Origin: CAZEWZ01 sp964516765
GTDB lineage: Bacteria; Bacteroidota; Bacteroidia; Flavobacteriales; UBA7430
Assembly (NCBI GenBank): GCA_964516765.1
Contig: CAZEWZ010000025.1
Coordinates: forward strand, 1-26,146
Direction of reading: 5' to 3'
DNA: 26,146 bases
Shown here: positions 9,019 through 17,045 of the stretch, piece after piece
Numbering within the stretch: the first letter of the stretch is position 1
Layout: every line of letters begins with the position of its first letter
Made by a program: the position numbers and the translations under genes
The notes under the pieces: model-generated
What the model was told of the DNA's origin: nothing
The model's input: only the letters and a program-made list of their open reading frames with translations
Databases searched by the model: none

Positions 9019-9044
9019 AAAAGCCTCAATTGGGGCTTTTTTTT
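9019..9044 (+). terminator. Rho-independent terminator
   Basis: AGCCTC pairs with GGGGCT (one G-U) around the loop AATT, extended by A/T pairs and followed by eight T. It sits directly after the stop of the gene ending at 9013. The next gene starts only 20 bases later, and no -7 box fits between them, so read-through may supply its transcription. Confidence 0.85.
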
Positions 9045-9063
9045 AAAGCACAACTTTTACAAC

Positions 9064-11157
9064 ATGAAAAAATTATCACACCTTTTATCTGTTTTAATAT
9101 TTATAACTAGCGGAACCTGTTTTGCCCAATGCGATGCAGATACGATTGTCATATTGAATAATTTTGAATTTGTACCCTCTGAACTTGTTATTACCCCAGG
9201 ACAAACGGTTGCCTTTATAAATCTGGAAGGAATACACAATGTAAATGGTATTAATAACTCCATAACAGGTGAGGCATTTAATAATCCTACTGATTTTTTT
9301 CTTAATGATACAGTCGGTAATTTTGAGGGTGTTTGCATGGGAGTAATCGAGTTTGAAACTCCTGGGGTTTATAATTTTGATAGTTCAGTAGGCTTTGATG
9401 CGAATGCCGAAATGAATCTTCAAATTACAGTTGATGCATTTGATTTAGCTGATTTAATTCAAACAATAGGTGTTTTTCAGTCTGCTTTCGCATTTCAATA
9501 TTATTTACCCTTTCCTTATTTAACTGATCTAGGCCCCTGGACATTATTTGTCCCAAACAATGATGCTGTAACCGATATTCTTGCATATATGAGCTTAGGT
9601 CAATTTGACGCACTAGCTATTCCAGATTTCCCGGAAATCTTGGAATATCATATAGCTCCAGGTTCATGGATGGAAGAAGATTTATACGACGGCTTAGCCC
9701 TTTTATCTGCTCAAGGTCAAGATCTGACCATTTCAGAGAACAATGGTGCCCTATTTGTGGAAGATGCTCAGATAATTAGCACAAATTATACTGCTTATAA
9801 TGGAGTCATTCACGTAATTGATAAATGCTTAGCTCCAGATAATTTACCCGGAGCTCATGTTATGCAAGTCATTGCTGAGAGCTCAGAGCATGAAATTTTA
9901 GAAAGTGCAATTATTGAACTTGGTCTTAATGACGAGCTGTCATTTCAAGCAACTATTGATGATAGTTATGATGGGCCTGGTCCATGGACGGTTTTTGCTC
10001 CTACTGATGATGCTTTTCAAGTTTTTGCTGATATGATGGGAATGACTATTAATGAGCTATTAGATTCACAATTCTTGTATAGTATTATTACACAACACAT
10101 CATAAACGGATGTGTTGATGATTTTAACTTATTTTATGAAATTGATGATGATTGTTTTAGTGGGTCATCTCCAGCATTAGAAAGTGCTGATATTAATTCA
10201 GGGACAATTGTAACCAATTTAGACAATGAGCCTTTGCAATTTATTGTAACAGATAGCACATTTTCTGTAATAGGACAACAAAATACAGTAAATGTAATTG
10301 TCACAGACTTGTTGTCATATAACGGAGTTGTACATGTAATAGATGCCGTTCTTGAGCCTAAACTTCCTGAGGTTGAACCTGGCACATGTGGTCTTTGGAG
10401 TGTTGAATTAAATAGTAATAGTTCAGAAGGTTGGGCGGGATCACAGTTAGGAATTGTCATAAATGATGTACTGACTCAAACGATTACTCTTCTTCAAGGC
10501 AATCAAGAATCTATTTATGAATTTGGGATGAATATTGGAGATGTGCTTGATTTGATTTATTTTTATGAATCTGGTGCTTCAAGTTCATCATATAAGCTAT
10601 TCGATGGAAATAATGACCTAGTAGTTCAGACCGCAGGAAATGCAAATAATTACGGCCCTTCAAGTTTTGAAGGTATAACAGCTTGCGACAATCCTAAAGA
10701 AACTTGTGGGGAATTACAAATAGAATTAACTAGCGAATATGGTTATGGATGGTACGCTGCTGAAATGAACGTATATAGAAATGGAGAATTTGAAAGATCC
10801 ATCGAAATGCAGACAGGATACTCCCAACTGACCACACTAAATTCCTATTATGGAGATATCTTTGATTTTTATCCTAATTTAAATCCTGGCCTTTTTAATC
10901 CCGAAGAATACGGATATAAAATTTATGATAATGATGGGAACACTCTTGTAGATCAAAACTTTGTAAATGAAAGTCCAGAAAGTGTTTATGGTGTCTCCAT
11001 CTGTGCATCCAATGTTGGCTTGACTGAAATCCAAAATATTGATTTTAAATTAGTAAAAATGTTTGATGTGCTTGGTAGAGAACAAACTGTTCATTCTTCG
11101 GGTAGTTTCCTACTATACCTTTTTGAAAACGGAGAGATTAGAAAAGTGATAAAATAA
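9064..11157 (+). CDS. Secreted cupredoxin-like / double FAS1 adhesion protein
   Basis: 697 residues with a signal peptide (LIFITSGTCFAQC). Residues about 22-125 form a plastocyanin-like beta-sandwich (FEFVPSELVITPGQTVAF, then HNVNG). However, the usual Cys and second His ligands near the end are replaced (GVYNFDSSVGFDANAEM), so copper binding is doubtful. Two fasciclin (FAS1) domains follow, about 127-258 and 262-448. They show WTLFVPNNDAV and WTVFAPTDDAF, and end in YNGVIHVIDKCL and YNGVVHVIDAVL. Two related beta domains, each opening with a Cys (TCGLWSVELNS, TCGELQIELTS), occupy about 453-655. The short sorting tail (LVKMFDVLGREQ ... LLYLFENGEIRKVIK) closes it. FAS1 proteins usually mediate adhesion. 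Confidence 0.88.
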   Translation: MKKLSHLLSVLIFITSGTCFAQCDADTIVILNNFEFVPSELVITPGQTVAFINLEGIHNVNGINNSITGEAFNNPTDFFLNDTVGNFEGVCMGVIEFETPGVYNFDSSVGFDANAEMNLQITVDAFDLADLIQTIGVFQSAFAFQYYLPFPYLTDLGPWTLFVPNNDAVTDILAYMSLGQFDALAIPDFPEILEYHIAPGSWMEEDLYDGLALLSAQGQDLTISENNGALFVEDAQIISTNYTAYNGVIHVIDKCLAPDNLPGAHVMQVIAESSEHEILESAIIELGLNDELSFQATIDDSYDGPGPWTVFAPTDDAFQVFADMMGMTINELLDSQFLYSIITQHIINGCVDDFNLFYEIDDDCFSGSSPALESADINSGTIVTNLDNEPLQFIVTDSTFSVIGQQNTVNVIVTDLLSYNGVVHVIDAVLEPKLPEVEPGTCGLWSVELNSNSSEGWAGSQLGIVINDVLTQTITLLQGNQESIYEFGMNIGDVLDLIYFYESGASSSSYKLFDGNNDLVVQTAGNANNYGPSSFEGITACDNPKETCGELQIELTSEYGYGWYAAEMNVYRNGEFERSIEMQTGYSQLTTLNSYYGDIFDFYPNLNPGLFNPEEYGYKIYDNDGNTLVDQNFVNESPESVYGVSICASNVGLTEIQNIDFKLVKMFDVLGREQTVHSSGSFLLYLFENGEIRKVIK

Positions 11158-11175
11158 CTAGACCTTTTTTATTTT
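11151..11175 (+). repeat. 3' fragment of the intergenic repeat fused to a gene end
   Basis: From AAAATAACTAGACC through the T-run this matches, almost base for base, the 3' half of partial copy E4 near 16980-17004. The TAA inside it (11155-11157) is the stop codon of the FAS1 gene. The head and left terminator arm are missing. This looks like a recombination junction between a gene end and an element. Confidence 0.6.
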
Positions 11176-11183
11176 ATGTACTT

Positions 11184-11300
11184 GAGTTTATTAGTGCGAC
11201 AGTAACATTCAGCCAAGAAGTTAGGTTCAGAAATATTGAAAATGGTGAAATATTTTTCAAAATTTATCATAATGGAAGTGTCGAAAAGTTATTCAAATAA
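11184..11300 (+). pseudogene. Relic: signal-peptide end joined to a sorting tail
   Basis: 39 codons without their own start read EFISATVTFSQEV and then EIFFKIYHNGSVEKLFK before a TAA. The first part resembles a signal-peptide cleavage region, and the second is clearly the short sorting-tail motif seen at the ends of neighbouring proteins. The whole mature protein between them would be missing, as after an internal deletion. It cannot be expressed as is. Confidence 0.55.
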
Positions 11301-11459
11301 AAAAATGAGGCATTAAGTAGAGCGGCCTTTTTTATAGACCTAATCACTTAATTTTTTTCAATAAAAACATGTCTATTTTAATCTCACCAAATAAATAGAT
11401 TTTTATTTAACTTAGCTTCTTATGAAAATTAATATTAAGTTAAAATATAAAATCATAAC
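11301..11459. other. Spacer before the glucan operon
   Basis: A weak hairpin (AGGC 11308-11311 pairing with GCCT, then six T, ending near 11336) could end transcription from upstream. An A/T-rich leader without a recognisable TAnnTTTG box then precedes the ATG at 11460. Nothing else is seen. Confidence 0.4.
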
Positions 11460-13328
11460 ATGCTTTTAAAACTTAAGTTAAGTATATTGTCATTACTAGT
11501 TAGTAGTACTTTTTTAAATGCTCAAACAATTTCAAATATTCTTTTTTCAGAAGCTTTTGATGGAACAACTATAGTTGGAAATACATATACGCATCCAACT
11601 ACAGCTCAATCTTGGGCAGGTTTTGCCAATGAAGACCTAAGTATATATCCCTTAAATTTTGCGGATGCTGGAGAAATTAGCTTTACAGGATCTACAACTG
11701 GAGCAGATGTGAGTATCTATTTTAAATTCGAATATAATCCATACCCAGATACTGAACCTAGCTTTAGTACAAGTTTCGTTACCATTAGTGGTTCAGAAGA
11801 AGATACCTACTCTTTGGTTGTTCCTGCACAAGGGAGCAATACTTATAATTCTTTCTTATTGTATTTGAATACACCAGATGCTGCCGTAACTCTAACAAAC
11901 ATTTCTTTAACAAGTTCAGAAATCAATGATCCTTGTGAACTTGTTTTATGTTCTAATGGAGAAGTATGTGAGAACGGAATTTGTATTGATTATGGCGGGC
12001 CTTCGACAGCTGCGCCAATACCACCAGAAAGAGAATCAGAAGATGTTATTTCTTTTTACAGCGAGTCGTATGAGGATTTCGCTATTGATAATTTTGATTT
12101 TGGCTTGTGCCCTGGTTCCGGAGCTAATGAAGAGATGATTACTGGTAATGCAGTACAACATTATTTTGGCCCCGGATGTCAAGGAATTTTATTCAACAAC
12201 AACCGAGTAGATGCCTCTGAATTTACTAATGTTCATTTCGATTTTTACACAAATGATACTGATTTAATAGGCAAAGTATTTAATTTAAAACTAGTGGATT
12301 GGGGAGGTAACATAGATGCATCTAATTCCTCAGGATTAGAAGTTAATTTTAATGGAGGAACGAATCCAAATATGTCCTCCGGATCATGGGTTTCTGTTGA
12401 TGTAGATATCTCTACTATTGGTCAAATGATTAGCGGAAATTTAACTAGAAGTGATATAGCAGAAATACACATTACCTCTAATTTAGAGAATGCATGGTAC
12501 GACAATGTATACCTTTATAAACAGGTTTTTGTTCCAGGCACTTGTTCTGATGGAATACTTAATCAAAACGAAATAGAGGTGGACTGTGGAGGTGATTGCG
12601 AAGATTGTATTGTGGGACCCCCAATGATACCTGCTCCAAATCCACCTGCAAGAGCTCCAGAAAACGTGATATCTATTTACAGTGATGCCTATTCAAACGT
12701 AACTATAGGTAATTTTGACTTTGGTTTATGTGGAAGTTTTGCTGTAACTGAGGAATTTATCTATGATAATGGAATGCAGCTATATGCCGGGTCGGGTTGC
12801 CAGGGTATAAGTTTTGAAAGTAATCGAATTAATGCTTCTGCATTTTCCAATATTCATTTTGATTTTTACACTGATCAGACTAATGTAATTGGAAGGGTTT
12901 TTAATATAAAGTTGGTAGACTGGGCAGGAAATTCTTCTGAAGCCGGATCAACTGGACTTGAAATTAATTTTAATGATGGAACTAATCCTAACATTTCATC
13001 AGGTTCTTGGATTTCTGTAGATGTAGATATTTCTTCTTTTGGTCCAATGGTTGGTGGTAACTTAACTAGAAGCGATATTGCTCAAATACATATTACCTCA
13101 AACTTATCAAATGCATGGTATGATAATCTTTATCTATATAAAAATGAAGTTTTAAATAGTTCAGAAATTATTAATTCAGGAACAAATTTCAATGATAGAA
13201 GTTTACTTAAAATAATAAATATACTTGGCCAAGAGGTAACTAAACAAGATAATGAAAACAGTAACCAGATTTTATTTTACATATTTAATGATGGATCTAT
13301 TGAGAAAATAGTTAACTTAAATTATTAA
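11460..13328 (+). CDS. Secreted protein with duplicated glycan-binding-like modules
   Basis: 622 residues with a signal peptide (LLVSSTFLNAQT). An N-terminal beta domain (about 25-155) is followed by two roughly 175-residue repeats, about 185-355 and 390-565. Each is introduced by a Cys-rich linker and a Pro-rich run (PIPPERESEDVISFYS, PNPPARAPENVISIYS) and closed by NAWYDNxYLYK. Sequences of this type accompany GH16 laminarinases and surface glycan-binding proteins in marine flavobacteria; they look like carbohydrate-binding beta-sandwiches. The last 45 residues are the short sorting tail (LLKIINILGQE ... LFYIFNDGSIEKIVNLNY). The GH16 gene starts 11 bases after its stop, so the two are cotranscribed and probably act on the same beta-glucan. 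Confidence 0.82.
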   Translation: MLLKLKLSILSLLVSSTFLNAQTISNILFSEAFDGTTIVGNTYTHPTTAQSWAGFANEDLSIYPLNFADAGEISFTGSTTGADVSIYFKFEYNPYPDTEPSFSTSFVTISGSEEDTYSLVVPAQGSNTYNSFLLYLNTPDAAVTLTNISLTSSEINDPCELVLCSNGEVCENGICIDYGGPSTAAPIPPERESEDVISFYSESYEDFAIDNFDFGLCPGSGANEEMITGNAVQHYFGPGCQGILFNNNRVDASEFTNVHFDFYTNDTDLIGKVFNLKLVDWGGNIDASNSSGLEVNFNGGTNPNMSSGSWVSVDVDISTIGQMISGNLTRSDIAEIHITSNLENAWYDNVYLYKQVFVPGTCSDGILNQNEIEVDCGGDCEDCIVGPPMIPAPNPPARAPENVISIYSDAYSNVTIGNFDFGLCGSFAVTEEFIYDNGMQLYAGSGCQGISFESNRINASAFSNIHFDFYTDQTNVIGRVFNIKLVDWAGNSSEAGSTGLEINFNDGTNPNISSGSWISVDVDISSFGPMVGGNLTRSDIAQIHITSNLSNAWYDNLYLYKNEVLNSSEIINSGTNFNDRSLLKIINILGQEVTKQDNENSNQILFYIFNDGSIEKIVNLNY

Positions 13329-13339
13329 ACTAACAATTT

Positions 13340-16300
13340 ATGAAACCTAATAATCTACTGCTTTATTCAGTTTTATTTTTTGTAACTGCGATTCATACAA
13401 ATGCTCAAAATTGGAATCTTGTTTGGGCTGATGAGTTTGAAACAGACGGATCTATAGATGATGAACGATGGTTTCAACAGTCTCAATTACCAAATGGATA
13501 CAGTTGGTATAACAATGAATTACAGCATTATACGGACGAAATAGAAAATTCCTACGTTTCTAATGGTACTCTAAAGATTGTCGCTAAAAAGGAAAACTAT
13601 ACAGATCAGGGTCATACAAAACAATACACGTCAGCAAGATTAAATTCTAAATTTTCTTTTACATATGGTAAAGTAGAAGTTAGAGCAAAGCTCCCTTTTG
13701 GTCAAGGTACCTGGCCCGCAATATGGACCTTAGGAAAAAATGTGATTGAACCAGGAGGATATTGGACTAATCAAGGGTATGGAACGACAAGTTGGCCTAA
13801 TTGTGGGGAAATTGACATTATGGAACACTGGGGGATTAATCAAAATTATATTCAAAGTGCCACACATACTCCGTCAAGTTTTGGGGGAACTATTAATCAT
13901 GGGGGTCAGAATATTTCAACCGCCTCATCAGAATTTCATACCTATGGATTAATTTGGACTGAAGATCAATTAATATTTAGCGTTGACGACCAAGTGCATT
14001 TCACTTATAATCCCCCTTTAAAAGATAGTGAGACCTGGCCATTTGATGCTGAACAATACTTGCTGATGAATATAGCAATTGATCAAAATATCACTTCAGA
14101 TTTTCAACAAAGTACTTTAGAAGTTGATTATGTGAGAGTATACCAGTCAATAAACTCAGACCTGTCATTTGTAAATTTCACAGTAGATATGAATGGAGTA
14201 GATCAGCCAAGTGCTGATTATGATAATGTAGTAGTAAACGGGTCTTGGAATGGATGGAACGGATGGGGAGTAACATTATCTGATGATAATCAAGACGGGT
14301 TATGGACAGGATCTTTAGAATTAGCACCAGGAACATCTTTTGAATATGTAGTAGCTGTAACAGGTCCAGCTGATGCTTATTCAGGTTGGGGATTACAGTG
14401 GGGCGATGGATGTCAAGGGTCAAATGTATCTGTAACTGTTGGATCATCTGGTTCTGTGACCGAGACAAGCTTGCTTGCTGGGTGTAGTGATATTTCAGGA
14501 TGTATGGATTTAAATGCATCAAACTATGATATGGATGCAACGGAACAACAATTAGATCAGTATGGTAACATAAACTGTTTATATACTTCTTGTAATGAAA
14601 TTCCTGAGCCAGGGTGTATTTACCCCGATGGCTTTGGTCCCTTCAATGCTGAATTTACTTCGTCAGACTGTACAACTTACGGTGGAACTCCATGTGAAGG
14701 AATTACATCAGAGTTAAATGGATGTATGGATGAGAATGCAACTAATTACAATATAAATGCTACTATAGATAATGGAACATGTGAATATGATGTAATCTCA
14801 GACCTATCATTTGTAAATTTCACAGTAGATATGAATGGAGTAGATCAGCCAAGTGCTGATTNNNNNNNNNNNNNNNNNNNNNNNNNNNNNNNNNNNNNNN
14901 NNNNNNNNNNNNNNNNNNNNNNNNNNNNNNNNNNNNNNNNNNNNNNNNNNNNNNNNNNNNNTCATTTGTAAATTTCACAGTAGATATGAATGGAGTAGAT
15001 CAGCCAAGTGCTGATTATGATAATGTAGTAGTAAACGGGTCTTGGAATGGATGGAACGGATGGGGAGTAACATTATCTGATGATAATCAAGACGGGTTAT
15101 GGACAGGATCTTTAGAATTAGCACCAGGAACATCTTTTGAATATGTAGTAGCTGTAACAGGTCCAGCTGATGCTTATTCAGGTTGGGGATTACAGTGGGG
15201 CGATGGATGTCAAGGGTCAAATGTATCTGTAACTGTTGGATCATCTGGTTCTGTGACCGAGACAAGCTTGCTTGCTGGGTGTAGTGATATTTCAGGATGT
15301 ATGGATTTAAATGCATCAAACTATGATATGGATGCAACGGAACAACAATTAGATCAGTATGGTAACATAAACTGTTTATATACTTCTTGTAATGAAATTC
15401 CTGAGCCAGGGTGTATTTACCCCGATGGCTTTGGTCCCTTCAATGCTGAATTTACTTCGTCAGACTGTACAACTTACGGTGGAACTCCATGTGAAGGAAT
15501 TACATCAGAGTTAAATGGATGTATGGATGAGAATGCAACTAATTACAATATAAATGCTACTATAGATAATGGAACATGTGAATATGCATGCCTTCCTAGT
15601 TGGCAAGTAACAGTAACTGACCAAAATCATTCAATATTTATTTCTGGAGTCTCCTATGATTTAGATGGGAATATTCTATCAGATGGTTCTCTGATAGGAG
15701 TATTTTATTATTCTAATGAGATGTATTTATGTGCTGGTTATACCCAAGTACAAGATGGAATTATGCAGATTTCAGTAATGGGTGATGATGTAGCTACAGA
15801 TGAAATGGATGGGTTGGTAAATGGTTCCCCACTTTTATTTATGGTTTGGGATATTAACCTTTGTGAAATGTACCCTGCAAATGTTTTATTTTCAAACGGC
15901 CCAGAGATTTATATATCCAATGGGATTACATTTATAACTGACATCATTATGCAACCTAATGGCCCCACATCTCAAGAGATTAATTGTTTATCTGGATGGA
16001 CAATATTCTCAACATACATGAAGACTTTAGATATGCAAATGACTTCTATTTTATCTTCTATAGAAAATGATGTAATAATTGCTAAAGATTATTTAGGAGC
16101 AGCTTTTTTACCCGAATTTAGCTTTAATGGTATTGGTGAGTTGACAGTAGGTTGGGGGTATCAATTAAAAATGGAAAATGAAAGATCTCTAATAATTGAC
16201 GGAGATTACGCTTTTCCAGAAAATAATATTATAGAATTAAGTGCGGGATGGAATCTTATTGGTTACCTAAGAACTATGTCAGCTCCTACTGACTCTGTAT

Positions 16301-16476
16301 TCTCTGATCTTGTTGATGAAGGTAATTTAATTATTATTAAAGATTACTTAGGCGCAGCCTTTTTACCCGAATATGATTTTAACGGTATAGGCAATATGCA
16401 GCCTGGTCAAGGATATCAGATCAAACTAGTCGATTCGGGTATACTTCAATACCTTGCAAATGATCTAGAATATTAG
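13340..16476 (+). CDS. Secreted GH16 beta-glucanase (laminarinase-like), interrupted by an assembly gap
   Basis: A signal peptide (VLFFVTAIHTNAQN) is followed by a glycoside hydrolase family 16 domain, about residues 24-270. It carries the catalytic ExDxxE as GEIDIMEHWG (E157, D159, E162), with FGQGTWPAIWTLG and the closing LEVDYVRVYQ. Such enzymes cleave beta-1,3(-1,4)-glucans such as laminarin. Then come tandem 214-residue units: a starch-binding/CBM48-like sandwich (VVVNGSWNGWNGWGV) plus Cys repeats (GCMDLNASNYD; GCMDENATNYN). After these lie a further domain and two copies of the WN...KDYLGAAFLPE...FNGIG...GYQ(I/L)K module. The 100 N break the frame artificially. Joining the identical 55 bases on both sides gives one open frame of 993 residues. 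No sorting tail is attached, but a relic lies downstream. Confidence 0.85.
14165..14806 (+). repeat. 642-bp in-frame tandem repeat, copy 1
   Basis: One unit of 214 codons in the GH16 gene (sandwich domain plus two Cys repeats). Its first 625 bases (14165-14789) are identical to 14962-15586. A second copy starts at 14807 after a synonymous change (CTG to CTA) just before the boundary. Confidence 0.95.
14807..15586 (+). repeat. Tandem repeat copy 2, split by the gap
   Basis: 55 bases before the N run (14807-14861) and 625 bases after it (14962-15586) are both the same repeat unit. The sequence leaves the repeat at 15587, where the downstream unique domain begins. True copy number is at least two and otherwise undetermined. 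Confidence 0.85.
14862..14961. other. Assembly gap (100 N)
   Basis: Exactly 100 N, a conventional placeholder for a gap of unknown size. The 55 bases to its left equal the 55 bases to its right, so the contigs probably overlap rather than being separated. Confidence 0.98.
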
Positions 16477-16659
16477 TGATAAGGATAGTATAAAAACTTA
16501 GCCAAAAAGCTTCTATTTCCAATAGTATTCTTTTATATCTTTTTGAAAACGATCAAGTTTCTAATGGAATAAAATTACTAGACTTATTTTATTCTCTAGA
16601 AAATTACTGGTACTAATCTCTGTTTTAATATTTGTGATTAGTCTAAGATCACTAAATAT
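16477..16659 (+). pseudogene. Spacer with decayed sorting-tail relic
   Basis: Around 16500-16575 one frame reads SQKASISNSILLYLFENDQ and, slightly later, NGIK. This closely resembles the end of the FAS1 protein (SFLLYLFENGEIRKVIK). It is followed by a degenerate version of the repeat's TACTAGAC + T-run. The relic is not in frame with the GH16 gene. It may be the eroded sorting tail of that gene or of a lost neighbour. Confidence 0.5.
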
Positions 16660-16963
16660 TTATTTATAACTGCCAGGCATCTTAATTTTAAAGCCTAATT
16701 GGACATTATAGTTATAAATATTCCAGAATCTCTGATGTTTTCCTTCCAAATAGACTCCTACAGTTTCACTTAATTTCGTCCCGATGACCTAACCAAGGTC
16801 CCAATCAAATTGACTTGGTAAGAATTTAGAATCTGTGACGGCACTGTAATTAAACGAATAATCTGACAAACCTTGATGGAAAGGTAAAATATCAAACCAA
16901 CCGTGAAACCAAAAATCATTTTTATAAGTTTAATAAGAAATACTCCCATTAAGAATACCATTC
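16660..16963 (-). pseudogene. 3' fragment of an outer-membrane-like protein gene
   Basis: Read on the minus strand from 16963, a single frame keeps about 100 protein-like codons but has two internal stops. It includes NDFWFHGWFDILPFHQGL, then FLPSQFDWDLG, a stop, VIGTKLSETVGVYLEGKH and FWNIYNYNVQLGFK, ending at a TAA at 16662-16660. Alternating aromatic strands and the final FWNIYNYNVQLGFK suggest a C-terminal outer-membrane beta-barrel. The 5' part is missing: the fragment starts exactly where a partial repeat element begins. It is clearly non-functional. Confidence 0.7.
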
Positions 16964-17000
16964 AGGTCAAGTTATTTTTAAAATAACTAGACCTTTTTTA
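16964..17000 (+). repeat. Partial intergenic repeat, copy E4 (terminator half only)
   Basis: The terminator hairpin AGGTCAAGTTA / TAACTAGACCT (one A-A mismatch) and the T-run are present. The conserved head and first hairpin are absent, replaced directly by the pseudogene. A degenerate TATATTAG follows, but the next gene is on the other strand. Confidence 0.75.
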
Positions 17001-17045
17001 TTTACTATATTAGTAACACCTTATTAATTATTCAAAATATAGAAG

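Noticed and set aside
14178..15337. Two identical 120-residue minus-strand frames
   Set aside because: They are shadows of the identical tandem repeats in the GH16 gene.
13340..16476. GH16 gene as a frameshifted pseudogene or two genes
   Set aside because: The frame break comes only from the arbitrary 100 N. Joining at the 55-base overlap restores one frame.
16770..16961. 63-residue minus-strand frame as a gene
   Set aside because: A different frame on the same strand shows protein-like sequence with aromatic strand patterns but internal stops, so this frame is a by-product of the pseudogene.
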